64,000 bases of DNA from JAJCYL01 sp040222875 (GCA_040222875.1 JAVKCG010000034.1:186001-250000), one strand, 5' to 3'; shown: positions 51,658 to 62,209, numbered from the stretch's first letter. The notes: a model not told the origin generated them from the sequence alone. Numbers and translations are program-made.

Positions 51658-54600
51658 CTACTCCTTTATGAGTCTGATGACTGCAGTCTCACCGGTAGGT
51701 TTGCCTATTTTCAGGAGATAGGTGCCATTAGCCAATGAACTGAAATCTAACTCATTCAAACCGTCGATCAGCTTATTTGTCATCAAAATAGAACCTGAAG
51801 TATTGAAAACGGAAACCTCAGTTCCGCCTTCAATAAAGAAGTTATTTCGTGTCGGATTGGGGTATGTGATTACTTTGTGCGATGGGCCCAAACCCGAAAC
51901 ATATATGACTTTCGAATAGTTAAAGCTTCCATCAAAATCTGTTTGTTTCAATCGGTAGTAGCTAACTCCCGCAAGTGGGTTTTTATCCCAGTGGTTATAA
52001 TTGATCACTTCGGCACTATTGCCAGCACCATCTATTTCTGCTACTACCTGAAATGCTAATCCATCACCTGAGCGCTCTATCGTGAAATAATCGTTACTAA
52101 TTTCTGACGATGTTGCCCATTCCAACAGCACCTGATCATTGATGAGTTTAGCAGCAAAAGACAATATGGTAATTGGCAAGGAGGTATTGTCAACATCGGT
52201 ACTGCCAATAGAGAAAAAATCGCCGTCGTTGAAGTTGACACCCGTTACTGTAAATACCGAACCAGCCAGTGTTCCTGCGTGATCTGTTGTTCCGGTGGCA
52301 AAAACCCCATCCGCATCAATCAGTAGTCTCAGGTCGCTCTCGGTTATGTTTGTGATACTGCTCAGATCAACAGAAACGGTGACGGCACCAACATCACCAG
52401 TTTCCTGCACCAGCCAGGTTCTGGCTATCCTGGCCTCAATTGTTGAGTTGTCAATATCGGTAACACCATCTGAGTTTATAGCTGCATCATTGTGCCCCCA
52501 TGTTAAAAATTCCATGTCTGCTATGTCATTAAATGTGGGGGCGACATTCGTACCTTCGCCTTCAGCGGTAATTTGGACTATGTTATTTGCACTCATCGAT
52601 TGTGATTGAACCTGACCCAATCCAGAATCATCATCCCGGCCAATACCAGCAATGTCATGATTGAAAGAAGAAGCATTGGGTGCATCCTTGTTCCACATTT
52701 CGGTGGTGCCATCAGAAGCAAGGTAATCTACAGGTATGGTTTGATCCATGGCAATTCCATACTTCATTGACAGGTAGGATTGTATTCTTTGCTGCTCTTC
52801 ATCCGAGAGAAAAGAACCAAAAAGAATAACCTCAGCAAGCTCACCTTCGAAATTTTCATTTGAATCAATTGTCCCATCATTATCTGAATCCTGCCCTATG
52901 ACCAAGTCCAAATTTGGATCGATAATCCCTTTGTTATCAGCTAAAGGATTTTGATCATCTCCCTTGCCATTGATGAAAATAGAAGCTCCATCCGATGTTC
53001 CGTTTTCGTTCCATTTATAGGTAAGGATAGTCGTTGCACCAGTAATATCAGCGTCAGAACCAAAATCCTGAACACCATCTTCCACTTCACCAGTTATAGC
53101 TTCTGGTTCTTTGATCCGCCACTCATCGGCGCCATAACCAATTAATGTACGATCTGCTCCGCCACTGTTGGTCCGTTGAACTGAAATGAAGGTAAAATCT
53201 GAGTTTGAAGGGAACTGGTCATAATTTTGTATTGCAAGGTAGTTATCAGTGAAGTCGAGTGAAGGGTTATTATTCAGATTGGCATCTGAAGCAATTAATG
53301 CTGGCCCAATTTCGGAAGCTCCGCTAAAAACCTGACTGCCAAAATTTGAGCCACTTCCTGTTTGGTTTTCCCAACGAGTAACTTCACTACCACTGGTGGT
53401 TACCCCTGCACCTGCTTTCAACCAAAATACGCTATTGGCCACACCGCCAGGAGCAACGATAAAATCAAGCCCCACTGAAGGGCCGAAAGCACCCCCTTCA
53501 CCCGAATTGCTGATACCCGAAGCAGGATTGTTAATAAAGGCGTTGTTATCAAAAACGAAAGTGAGATCGGCAATGTCAAATTGATTTGTATGGTCAGTGG
53601 CATTGCCTGAAAAAGTGAGCGTAGCAGTTTGGTCGCTGTTAGATAACGTAATAACTGGAGTCAACCCAGTTGGCACATTGCCGATAGTTACTTCAGTGCC
53701 TATATCAAGGGTATTGTCAGTGTCAGAATCCTGAAAGGTGTCGCCTTCCAGGGTTATCACCAACGACCTCGAATTATCAATAGAGCCATCATTTGCTGTA
53801 GCCTCAAGATAATCCCCTGGCTCAATATCATATTCTGTGATGTCGTTATCTGTATTCCCAACAATGTAGAGCTTTGTGCCATCGTTGTTGAAGGCTATCC
53901 CGGTAGGAGAAGTATCCAGTTCAGGCACTTTAAAACTATCGACCAAAGTTCCTGTGGATACATCAAAAGCCACCGAAAGGTCATACTCGTTGATGTTGGC
54001 CGCATCAACGCCTGTTACGTAGAGTTTGGTCCCATCATGATTAAAGGCCATGCCATGTGGATCTGTTTCCTCAGCTGCAACTGACAAAAAATCTACTGCA
54101 GTGCCTGTGGATACATCATAGGCCACCGATAAATCATACTCATTTATTTCAACTCCATTTCTCCCAATGATGTAGAGTTTAGTCCCATCATTGTTAAAAG
54201 CCATACCTGTAGGTCCAGCCTCTTCTGATGCCACAGAGAAAGCATCTACAAAGGTGGCGGTTGATATATCGTAAGGCATCGAAAGATCATATTCATTAAC
54301 ATTGTCATTGAGTCGGCCGATGACATAAAGCTTAGTGCCGTCGTTATTAAAAGCCATACCTAGCGGGTTCGACTCCTGATTGAATACAGAAAAAGCATCC
54401 ACAAATGTGCCAGTAGACACATCATATGAGGTGGACAGGTCATACTCATTAATGTCGTCTCCTGTATTCCCAATTACATACAGTTTCGTCCCATCATTGT
54501 TAAAGGCCATCCCCTGTGGGGTGACTTCCTCAGTGGCCACTGAAAAAGTACTATTAAACTTTGCACTGGACGCATGATAGCCATTAGGACCATGGTAACT

Positions 54601-57600
54601 AAGCCGCTGAATACCAAAAAAAGCAATATCAACGGCAGAGCTATGGGCTCCCCCATCGCCGGAATTAGTGATCAACGAAGCATCGTTGCCCACAAAAGCA
54701 GCATCGTTAAACTCAAAAGTTAAATCTGTAATGTCATCTGGTTCTTGATGGTTGGTGGCATTGCCTGTCAGGCTTAATGTTACTGTTTGATCACTGTTAG
54801 ACAGGGTCATTACCGGAGTGAGACCTACTGGTATATTACCGATGATCACTTCACTACTTATATCCAACAAATCGTCGGCATCCGAATCCTGAAATATTTC
54901 GCCCTCAAGCGTAATGACCAATGTTGAGCTGTTATCGATAGAACCATCATCCGCAGATGCCTCTATATAATCTCCCGGGTCAATGTCGTACTCAACAATG
55001 TTGTCGTTTTCTTTCCCAATAAAATAAAGTTTGGTGCCATCGTTGTTGAAGGCTAACCCCCTTGAATCAGTATCCTCTGACTCCACTGAAAAAGAATCTG
55101 CCAAAGTGCCAGTAGATACATCGTAGGCTACCGATAGGTCGTATTCGTGAATAGCATCTCCGTCAATTCCAATGATGTAGAGTTTCGTTCCGTTATGGTT
55201 GAAGGCCAGATCCTGTGGATCTGTCTCCAGAGTTGCCACTGAAAAATTGTCTACATGTGAGCCTGTGGAAACATCGAAAGCAACAGATAAGTCATATTCA
55301 TTTATTTCAACACCATTTCTACCTATTACATAGAGTTTTGTTCCATCGTTGTTGAAGGCCATGTCCGTAGGGCCGATTTCTTCTGATGCCACTGAAAAAG
55401 AATCTCCGAGGGTGCTGGTTGATACGTCGTAAGGCACTGACAAATCATATTCGAAAATGTTGTCATTATCCCAGGCAATCGCATAGAGTTTGGTTCCGTC
55501 ATTGTTGAAGACAATACCTCGGGGGTCGGTGGTTTCATCAGCTACTGAAAAAGCATCAACAAACGAAATGGTAGATACATCATAAGGCAAAGACAAAAGA
55601 TACTCGTTGATATCATCTCCCTGATTCCCGACAACAAATAGCTTAGTCCCGTCACTGTTAAAGACTATATCCTGCGGGGATGACTCCTGTGCTGATATTG
55701 AAAAAGTTTGGTTGAACTGTGCACTTGAGGTATTGTAACTATTAGGCCCATGGTAGCTAAGCCGCTGTAGCTCGCCGATAAAAAGAATGCCTACATTGGA
55801 ATTGTATGGATCACCGTCACCGGAGTTTGTGATTATTGAGGCATCATTACCGACAAAAGCGGCATCATCAAACTCAAAGGTGAGGTCAGACAAACTGTGA
55901 AAACTTAGATGGTCGGTGGCACTGCCTGTAAACGTAAGTGTTACAGTTTGATCATCATTTGAGAGCGTCATCACCGGGGTGAGCCCAGCTGGAACATTTC
56001 CGATGGTTACTTCGGTGCCCACATCGAGAACATTGTCTGTGTCAGTATCTTGAAATGTGTCGCCTTCGAGAGTAATAACCAAAGGTGATGCGCCGTCTAT
56101 TGAGCCATCATCTGTTACAGCCTCATTATAATCGCCGACATCAATGTGATATTCGTTTAAAGTATTACTGGCGAACCCCACCACAAATAACTTAGTTCCA
56201 TCGTTATTAAATGTAATGTCGGTTGGAGAGGTGTCTTCAGAGAGTAATGAAAACTCATCTACATAACTCCCTGTTGATACATCATATGCAACGGATAGAT
56301 CGTATTCAAAAATACTCCCTTCAGGAAGCCCAATTGCATATAGTTTGTTTCCATCATTATTAAATTCTACACTCACAAATTGCTGAGATTCTGTAGAGAT
56401 AAACTCATCTTCATAGCTGCCAGTTGATGCATCATAAGCAGTAGATAAGCTATATTCACTCATACCATTTAATACATTTCCTGCCACATAAAGCTTCGAC
56501 CCCATGTTGTTAAAAGCCATGCCAAATGGCAATTCATCTCTATCAACAGGGAAGCTGTCTACAAAAGATGCAAATGATACATCATATGGCACAGGCAAAT
56601 TGAATTCGAGAACTTCAGGTGCTGATGATTCAAGGATAAATAGCTTGGTTCCATTATTGTTAAAACTCATATCTCCATACAGGGATTCTGATGACATGCC
56701 GAGATTACCCACAAAGATGCTGGTTGAAATATCGTAAGGAGTGGATACATCATATTCACTAATGGCCTTATCAAAAAGTGATGATACGTAATACTTTGTA
56801 CCTGCATTGTTAAAGGCCAGGCTATAGGGTCTGCCATCATTAGTTGCAGTAAAACTCTCGATGAACTGAGCACTGGATATATTATAACTATTTGGCCCAT
56901 GATAGCTAAGGCGTTGAAAGCCTGTAAAAACCATACCTATTTGAGAGGTATGGGTGCCTCCGGCCGCTGTACCTGTGATTGTTGAAGCATCATTGCTTAC
57001 AAATGCAGCATCTTCGAAAACTAATGCGAGATCAGATATACTATGGACATTCTGATGGTTGATCGCATTTCCAGTAAATGTTAAAGTCACTGTTTTGTCG
57101 TTGTTAGAGAGGGTCATCACCGGGGTGAGTCCTGCAGGCACATTTCCAATGGTCACTTCACTTCCTACATCCAGGATGTCGTCAGCATCAACATCCTGAA
57201 AAGTGTCGCCTTCCACGGTAATGATGAGGGGCGAACTATTGTCAATTGAACCATCATCTACAGTGGTTTCAGCATAACTACCGGGATTAATATCAAACTC
57301 ATAGATATCTGCACTACTGCCATCCACTGCATATAGTTTTGTCCCATCATTGTTAAAGGCCATTCCAGTTGAAGCGGATGTTAGAGGAGGAGCTGAAATT
57401 TTTTTAACAAAAATGCCCGTAGAAACATCATAAGCAACTGTTAAGTGATACTCAATAATCTCTATCAAATTAACTCCGACTACATAGAGCCGGGTTCCAT
57501 CATGGTTAAAAGCCAGGTCTTGTGGGTTATCCTCTTCAGTGCTTACAGAAAAACTGTCAACAAATGTGGCTGAGGATACATCGAATGCTAGAGATAGATC

Positions 57601-60495
57601 ATATTCGTCTATTTCGTCATCATTTTGTCCAATTGTATAAAGTTTGGAGCCATCGACATTAAAGGCCAGGCCTGAAGGAAACATTTCATCTGATCCGATC
57701 GATAAATTGTCTACGTAAGTTCCGGTAGAAACATTGTAAGGAGCTGACAGGTCATATTCATGTACCATGTCACTGCCAGTGCCAATGACATAGAGTTTGG
57801 TGCCGTCGTTATTAAAGGCCAGGTCACGTGGCACTTCCTCGTATGCAGCTATGTTTAACATATCTAAAAATGTACTTGTGGATATATCGTAGGGTGTTGT
57901 CAAACGGTATTCACTCACAGCATCACTGTTAGCTCCGACAACATAAACTTTGGATCCATCATTGTTAAAAGCCATGCCCTGAGGGGCAGGTTCCTGAGAC
58001 GACACAGAAAAGCTACTTTTGAACTGAATACTGGAGATGTTGTAGCTGTTAAAACCCAGAAAGTTGAGTTGTTTAAAACCTGAAAAATCAACACCAATAT
58101 TTGAGCTATATGCACCAGCGTCACCAGAACCAGCCATTATTGAGGCATCATTACCTACAAAAGCGAGGTCATCAAAAACAAAGGTCATGTTGGCTATATC
58201 ATTAATATTCAGGTGATTAGCAGCATTTCCAGTAAATGTGAGCGTAACGGTCTTGTCGCTGTTAGAGAGTGTCATCACGGGGGTGAGTCCTACAGGTACA
58301 TTGCCAATGGTCACTTCACTTCCTATGTCCAGTATATTATCAGTATCTGAATCCTGAAAGGTGTCACCTTCAATTGTGATTACAAGGAGTGAACTGTTGT
58401 TAATGGAGCCATCATTCGCAGCGGCTTCCGTAAAATCACCAGGGCTTATAGTGTACTCGTTAATAGCATCATTTTCACCTCCAATCATATAGAGTTTTGC
58501 ACCATCATTTTTAAATGCGATGCCCTTTGGGTTACTATCCTCTGACTCTACCGAAAAACTATCTACAAAAGTGCCGGTTGAAACATCATAGGCAACTGAC
58601 AAGTGATACTCATTGATATCAAACCCTTGAAACCCCATCACATACAGCCTTGTGCCGTTATAATTAAATGCCATGCTTTGAGGGCGATTTTCTTCAGCGC
58701 CTACTGAAAAATTATCTACAAATGTGGCGGTGGACACATCGTAAGCCGGAGATAAGTCGTATTCATTTATTTCATTATCATCATCTCCTATTATATAGAG
58801 CTTAGTGCCATCAATATTGAAGGCCATTCCTGTTGGAAAGATTTCTTCGGATGCTACCGAGAAGTCGTCCACAAAAATTGCGGTAGATACGCTAAAAGGA
58901 GTAAATAGGTCATATTCATTGATATTATCGTTATCACTACCAATGACATAGAGCTTGGTGCCATCATCGTTAAAGGCCATTCCTTGTGGCCTGGGCTCTT
59001 GAGTTGCAACACTGAAAGCAGCAGAAAAGACACCCGTAGATATATCGTAAGGTGTTGACAGCTTGTATTCGTTCACTGCATTACTAATTTGACCAACAAC
59101 GTAAACTGTAGATCCATCGTTGTTAAAAGCCACGCCTGTAGGGAGGGTTTCTTGAGCCAATACAGAAAAACTGGTGTTATACTGGGCGCTGGAAGCGTTG
59201 TAGCTGTTATTGCCACGATAAATTAGTCCATTAAAACCTGAAAAAACAATCCCCACATTAGTGCTATATGCACCAGCCTCACCGGAACCAGTGATTGCGG
59301 AAGCGTCATTACCCACAAAAGCAGCATCATCAAATATGAATGTCAAGTCTGTAACACTATTAATTTGCTGGTGATTGGTGGCATTTCCAGTAAAAGTCAA
59401 GGTTACGGTTTGATCGTTGTTTGAGAGTGTCATAACGGGGGTAAGCCCTGACGGCACATTTCCAATAGTCACCTCTGCAGTGATATCCAGTATATTATCA
59501 GTATCTGAATCCTGAAAAGTGTCACCTTCAAGGGTAATAACTAATGGCAGGCTATTGTCAATGGAGCCGTCATCTGCCGAGGATTCTACATAGTCGCTAA
59601 GTGCTAAATCATATTCATATACGCTGTCATTTTGATTTCCCGTTATATAAAGCTTCGTCCCATGGTTGTTAAATGCAATGCCTGTTGGTACGTTATCCTG
59701 ACCAACCACAGAAAAATTAGCTACAAAAATGCCTGTTGATACATCATAAGCAACTGACAGGTCATACACGTTAATATCATCTCCTTGATTCCCCACAACG
59801 TACAGCTTTGTGCCGTCATAATTGAAAGCCATAGCCTGTGGGGTTGTATCTTCACCACTTACATCGAAATTGTCAACGAATGAACTAGTTGATACATCAT
59901 AAGCCACTGAAAGGTCATACTCGTTTATTTCGTCATCATCAACTCCGATTACGTACAATTTTGATCCATCATTGTTAAATGCCATACCTGTTGGGCTGGT
60001 TTCTTCACCCGATACTGAAGTTGCATCTACAAATGTTCCCGTTGATACATCAAAGGCTACAGACAAGTCATATTCATTGACGTTGTCGTTATCCCTACCT
60101 ATTACATAGAGTTTGGTTCCGTCATCATTAAAAGCCATGCCAGTTGGGATGGTTTCCTCATCTGATACTGAAAAATCATCTACAAAACTGCTTGTTGATA
60201 CATCATAAGGAACAGAGAGAGTGTACTCATTTATACCTACATCCCTGCCTACAATGTAAAGCCTGGTGCCGTCATTGTTAAAAGCCATGCCCTGGGGCCG
60301 TTCTTCTTCCGAGGTTATTGAAAAACTATCATTCAATTTTCCACCACTAACATTATAACTATTGGGTCCGAAATAGTTTAGTTGTTGTGCTTTCGCCTGG
60401 ATTGTAACAATACACAGGATACCCATGAAAACACTTATATGCTTTAATCGGATAACTACCAGACTATTGCAAACTTTTGATTTTGAGCGCACCAT
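51658..60495 (-). CDS. giant T9SS-exported repeat protein
   Basis: 2945 residues. A signal peptide ends about residue 37 (ILCIVTIQAKAQ). Six large repeats of about 385 residues fill roughly residues 40-2345. Each begins with a YxGPNSYNxSS motif. Each has five blade units of about 51 residues (MAFNNDGTKLYVIG, EYDLSVAYDVST), then a roughly 110-residue beta domain (VTIGNVPxGLTPVMTLSN). After them come a LamG/concanavalin-like domain (FWLKAGAG to YLSMKYGIA), a DUF8202-like part (HDIAGIGRDDDSGLGQ), a domain with WATSSEISNDYFTIERS, and a T9SS type A sorting domain (YPNPTRNNFFIEGG). It is probably displayed on the cell surface. No ligand or enzyme activity can be read. Confidence 0.9.
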   Translation of the reverse strand: MVRSKSKVCNSLVVIRLKHISVFMGILCIVTIQAKAQQLNYFGPNSYNVSGGKLNDSFSITSEEERPQGMAFNNDGTRLYIVGRDVGINEYTLSVPYDVSTSSFVDDFSVSDEETIPTGMAFNDDGTKLYVIGRDNDNVNEYDLSVAFDVSTGTFVDATSVSGEETSPTGMAFNNDGSKLYVIGVDDDEINEYDLSVAYDVSTSSFVDNFDVSGEDTTPQAMAFNYDGTKLYVVGNQGDDINVYDLSVAYDVSTGIFVANFSVVGQDNVPTGIAFNNHGTKLYITGNQNDSVYEYDLALSDYVESSADDGSIDNSLPLVITLEGDTFQDSDTDNILDITAEVTIGNVPSGLTPVMTLSNNDQTVTLTFTGNATNHQQINSVTDLTFIFDDAAFVGNDASAITGSGEAGAYSTNVGIVFSGFNGLIYRGNNSYNASSAQYNTSFSVLAQETLPTGVAFNNDGSTVYVVGQISNAVNEYKLSTPYDISTGVFSAAFSVATQEPRPQGMAFNDDGTKLYVIGSDNDNINEYDLFTPFSVSTAIFVDDFSVASEEIFPTGMAFNIDGTKLYIIGDDDNEINEYDLSPAYDVSTATFVDNFSVGAEENRPQSMAFNYNGTRLYVMGFQGFDINEYHLSVAYDVSTGTFVDSFSVESEDSNPKGIAFKNDGAKLYMIGGENDAINEYTISPGDFTEAAANDGSINNSSLLVITIEGDTFQDSDTDNILDIGSEVTIGNVPVGLTPVMTLSNSDKTVTLTFTGNAANHLNINDIANMTFVFDDLAFVGNDASIMAGSGDAGAYSSNIGVDFSGFKQLNFLGFNSYNISSIQFKSSFSVSSQEPAPQGMAFNNDGSKVYVVGANSDAVSEYRLTTPYDISTSTFLDMLNIAAYEEVPRDLAFNNDGTKLYVIGTGSDMVHEYDLSAPYNVSTGTYVDNLSIGSDEMFPSGLAFNVDGSKLYTIGQNDDEIDEYDLSLAFDVSSATFVDSFSVSTEEDNPQDLAFNHDGTRLYVVGVNLIEIIEYHLTVAYDVSTGIFVKKISAPPLTSASTGMAFNNDGTKLYAVDGSSADIYEFDINPGSYAETTVDDGSIDNSSPLIITVEGDTFQDVDADDILDVGSEVTIGNVPAGLTPVMTLSNNDKTVTLTFTGNAINHQNVHSISDLALVFEDAAFVSNDASTITGTAAGGTHTSQIGMVFTGFQRLSYHGPNSYNISSAQFIESFTATNDGRPYSLAFNNAGTKYYVSSLFDKAISEYDVSTPYDISTSIFVGNLGMSSESLYGDMSFNNNGTKLFILESSAPEVLEFNLPVPYDVSFASFVDSFPVDRDELPFGMAFNNMGSKLYVAGNVLNGMSEYSLSTAYDASTGSYEDEFISTESQQFVSVEFNNDGNKLYAIGLPEGSIFEYDLSVAYDVSTGSYVDEFSLLSEDTSPTDITFNNDGTKLFVVGFASNTLNEYHIDVGDYNEAVTDDGSIDGASPLVITLEGDTFQDTDTDNVLDVGTEVTIGNVPAGLTPVMTLSNDDQTVTLTFTGSATDHLSFHSLSDLTFEFDDAAFVGNDASIITNSGDGDPYNSNVGILFIGELQRLSYHGPNSYNTSSAQFNQTFSISAQESSPQDIVFNSDGTKLFVVGNQGDDINEYLLSLPYDVSTISFVDAFSVADETTDPRGIVFNNDGTKLYAIAWDNDNIFEYDLSVPYDVSTSTLGDSFSVASEEIGPTDMAFNNDGTKLYVIGRNGVEINEYDLSVAFDVSTGSHVDNFSVATLETDPQDLAFNHNGTKLYIIGIDGDAIHEYDLSVAYDVSTGTLADSFSVESEDTDSRGLAFNNDGTKLYFIGKENDNIVEYDIDPGDYIEASADDGSIDNSSTLVITLEGEIFQDSDADDLLDISSEVIIGNIPVGLTPVMTLSNSDQTVTLSLTGNATNHQEPDDITDLTFEFNDAAFVGNDASLITNSGDGGAHSSAVDIAFFGIQRLSYHGPNGYHASSAKFNSTFSVATEEVTPQGMAFNNDGTKLYVIGNTGDDINEYDLSTSYDVSTGTFVDAFSVFNQESNPLGMAFNNDGTKLYVIGRLNDNVNEYDLSMPYDISTATFVDAFSVASEEAGPTGMAFNNDGTKLYIIGRNGVEINEYDLSVAYDVSTGTAVDFLSVAAEETDPHGMAFNHDGTKLYVTGVDAANINEYDLSVAFDVSTGTLVDSFKVPELDTSPTGIAFNNDGTKLYIVGNTDNDITEYDIEPGDYLEATANDGSIDNSRSLVITLEGDTFQDSDTDNTLDIGTEVTIGNVPTGLTPVITLSNSDQTATLTFSGNATDHTNQFDIADLTFVFDNNAFINNPASGISNSGEGGAFGPSVGLDFIVAPGGVANSVFWLKAGAGVTTSGSEVTRWENQTGSGSNFGSQVFSGASEIGPALIASDANLNNNPSLDFTDNYLAIQNYDQFPSNSDFTFISVQRTNSGGADRTLIGYGADEWRIKEPEAITGEVEDGVQDFGSDADITGATTILTYKWNENGTSDGASIFINGKGDDQNPLADNKGIIDPNLDLVIGQDSDNDGTIDSNENFEGELAEVILFGSFLSDEEQQRIQSYLSMKYGIAMDQTIPVDYLASDGTTEMWNKDAPNASSFNHDIAGIGRDDDSGLGQVQSQSMSANNIVQITAEGEGTNVAPTFNDIADMEFLTWGHNDAAINSDGVTDIDNSTIEARIARTWLVQETGDVGAVTVSVDLSSITNITESDLRLLIDADGVFATGTTDHAGTLAGSVFTVTGVNFNDGDFFSIGSTDVDNTSLPITILSFAAKLINDQVLLEWATSSEISNDYFTIERSGDGLAFQVVAEIDGAGNSAEVINYNHWDKNPLAGVSYYRLKQTDFDGSFNYSKVIYVSGLGPSHKVITYPNPTRNNFFIEGGTEVSVFNTSGSILMTNKLIDGLNELDFSSLANGTYLLKIGKPTGETAVIRLIKE
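53460..60370 (-). repeat. six tandem coding repeats of about 1.15 kb
   Basis: Repeat starts are marked by the DNA for the YxGPNSYN motif near 60357, 59203, 58040, 56882, 55735 and 54578, spaced 1147-1163 bases. The fifth and sixth repeats are most alike (both contain IGRNGVEINEYDLSVA), while the fourth is most diverged. This suggests growth by duplication with later drift. Such regions are prone to assembly collapse, so copy number should be treated with care. Confidence 0.85.
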
Positions 60496-60775
60496 TTAGA
60501 ATTTTTTTGAGATGAATCAGCTTAATAATGATAGCAGAAATGCCCCGTGGGTGCTAATGCAGCAGTTCTTTTGAAAATCCTATAGGTGTTTTTGCAAGGA
60601 ATTTTCGGGAAGGGAAATCGCCGCAAAATCCCGTGAAAGGATTTTTTAGGAAAATGAAAGAAATTTTACTGTATGTAAACCGGGGAACTTTTCATGGTTT
60701 GAATGCACTTTAAGTTGAGATACATTTGGTATCTTAAGCTTAGAAGCTGATTCTGCATATTAACAGGGGTCATTT

Positions 60776-61609
60776 ATGTATTCAACTTTAAGGGCAATCA
60801 AGGATCGTAAGGAAATGGTCATTGTTGGGGCTGCCATTATTCTGGTTGCCATTGCATTGTTCTTTTCGTTTAATGGTGCCATGCCTGGCAATATGAGCCC
60901 TGAAGAACAGCAATTGTATGATGAGCTGACACAGGGTTTATTCCCAACCCCTGGTATCATATTCTTGACAAGTCTGATTGTACACTTTTGCCTGCTTTTA
61001 GCTTCGTTCACCTTATGGTATAACAACCCTACCCAATGCAGGCGGGTAACCATAGTGTGGTTGGGGTTCGTAGCATTTCTAATGATAACGCATATTGCCA
61101 GCTTCATTTACTTCCCCGTAAGCAATCCATTACTCTTTAATTGGCCTCTCAAATGCAGGGCATTTGCAATTTTGAGTGGATTGAGTTTGGTTATTGGTCT
61201 CTTGATGAACGTATTCATCTCCCGGCTCACAAAAAAAACGAAGTTGAAATCAGAGGAGACCGAAAAGTCAAAGAGATACGCAGTTTTGTCAAGCTACCCG
61301 AATATAGATCAGCACCTGCGTGAATTGATGGAGAGAACTATTGATACCATCCACGACAATATCGCTAATGAAAATCTTGATTGCCAGTTTCTGGCTGATG
61401 AGCTCTATATGAGCGAGGCAACCCTCAGAAGGCGAATTGATGATGCCATAGGAAAAACACCAGGTGTTTTTATCAGGGACTTGCGGCTAGCAAAAGCCAG
61501 GGAGCTTGAATCCAAAGGGAGTACCGCATCTTACAAAGAACTGGCCGTTGCTGTAGGTTTTAAAAGTCCAACCTACTTTATGAAGCTCTTTAGGGAACAT
61601 GAGGGGTAA
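60776..61609 (+). CDS. AraC-family regulator with membrane N-terminus
   Basis: 277 residues. The N-terminal half has four membrane segments (about 14-34, 55-78, 88-112 and 122-143). The C-terminal AraC domain spans about 180-275, with LDCQFLADELYMSEATLRRRIDDAIG as the first helix-turn-helix and YKELAVAVGFKSPTYFMKLFREHEG as the second. Being membrane-bound, it may read a membrane or envelope signal. It follows 280 non-coding bases after the giant gene's start and precedes the PadR gene by 123 bases. Confidence 0.88.
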   Translation: MYSTLRAIKDRKEMVIVGAAIILVAIALFFSFNGAMPGNMSPEEQQLYDELTQGLFPTPGIIFLTSLIVHFCLLLASFTLWYNNPTQCRRVTIVWLGFVAFLMITHIASFIYFPVSNPLLFNWPLKCRAFAILSGLSLVIGLLMNVFISRLTKKTKLKSEETEKSKRYAVLSSYPNIDQHLRELMERTIDTIHDNIANENLDCQFLADELYMSEATLRRRIDDAIGKTPGVFIRDLRLAKARELESKGSTASYKELAVAVGFKSPTYFMKLFREHEG

Positions 61610-61674
61610 ATTGGTACACCCTACCATCTATTAAGATAACATCCGTTTACTTAATTAGTCATTTGTTACTAGAA

Positions 61675-61715
61675 TGTAGAACAAGTTTGAAAAACAACCG
61701 TACATTAGTTCTACA
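61675..61715. promoter_or_regulatory. inverted repeat upstream of padR, candidate operator
   Basis: TGTAGAAC (61675-61682) and GTTCTACA (61708-61715) are exact reverse complements with a 25-base spacer, ending 17 bases before the padR ATG. PadR proteins often repress their own operon through dyad sites. Binding here is inferred. Confidence 0.45.
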
Positions 61716-61732
61716 ATCTGAAAACAAATAGG

Positions 61733-62074
61733 ATGAAAGAAACACAATTAGGGGAATTCGAGGAAGTGATATTGTTACTCATCGGGATATTGGGTGAGCA
61801 GGCTTATGCCTTCAAGTTAGCCGAAGAATTCGAAGACCAAATGAAACGGTCCGTGGCTATTGGTGCTGTTCACTCCACCCTCACCCGGCTGCAAAACAAA
61901 GGTTTTTTAGAGTCAGAAATGAAGGGGGCGACTGCAGAACGCGGTGGCAGGCGAAAGCGGGTTTACACAATTACCGCTTCAGGTCAAAGGGCTTTGCAAA
62001 GTGCCAAAGATGTTAGGGTTAAGCTGTGGAACCAGTATCCTGCCATGGCGGTGACCAAGTTGAATTATGTCTAA
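61733..62074 (+). CDS. PadR-family transcriptional regulator
   Basis: 113 residues. The winged-helix reads LGEFEEVILLLIGILGEQAYAFKLAEEFE, then VAIGAVHSTLTRLQNKGFLESE and the wing ERGGRRKRVYTITASGQRAL. In Bacteroidota such PadR genes commonly precede FtsX-like permeases with a prefix domain, and that arrangement is seen here. It likely represses the downstream permease gene. A palindromic element sits between the two. Confidence 0.93.
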   Translation: MKETQLGEFEEVILLLIGILGEQAYAFKLAEEFEDQMKRSVAIGAVHSTLTRLQNKGFLESEMKGATAERGGRRKRVYTITASGQRALQSAKDVRVKLWNQYPAMAVTKLNYV

Positions 62075-62082
62075 AATAATGC

Positions 62083-62209
62083 CGTCATTCCCTTGCGAAG
62101 TTGAGCCTATTAGGGCGAAACGAGACTTGGGAATCTCCTGGAATAAAGCAGTAAACTGAAGGAGATTCCCGACTCGTCCCGAATACTTTCGGGACTATCG
62201 GGAATGACG
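62083..62209. repeat. nested palindromic element (MITE-like)
   Basis: Ends CGTCATTCCC (62083-62092) and GGGAATGACG (62200-62209) are a perfect 10-bp inverted repeat. Inside are GGGAATCTCC / GGAGATTCCC (62129-62138 and 62161-62170) and a perfect 8-bp hairpin GTCCCGAA-TACT-TTCGGGAC (62176-62195). No coding potential was seen. It fills most of the gap between padR and the permease. Confidence 0.8.

Noticed and set aside
53460..60370. CRISPR-like or satellite array, considered because of the strong repetition
   Set aside because: The period of about 1.15 kb is coding, keeps one reading frame and shows protein-level conservation, so these are protein repeats.
60496..60775. Possible small RNA or promoter in the gap before the AraC gene
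   Set aside because: Some short imperfect inverted repeats are present, but no convincing promoter boxes or terminator were seen.
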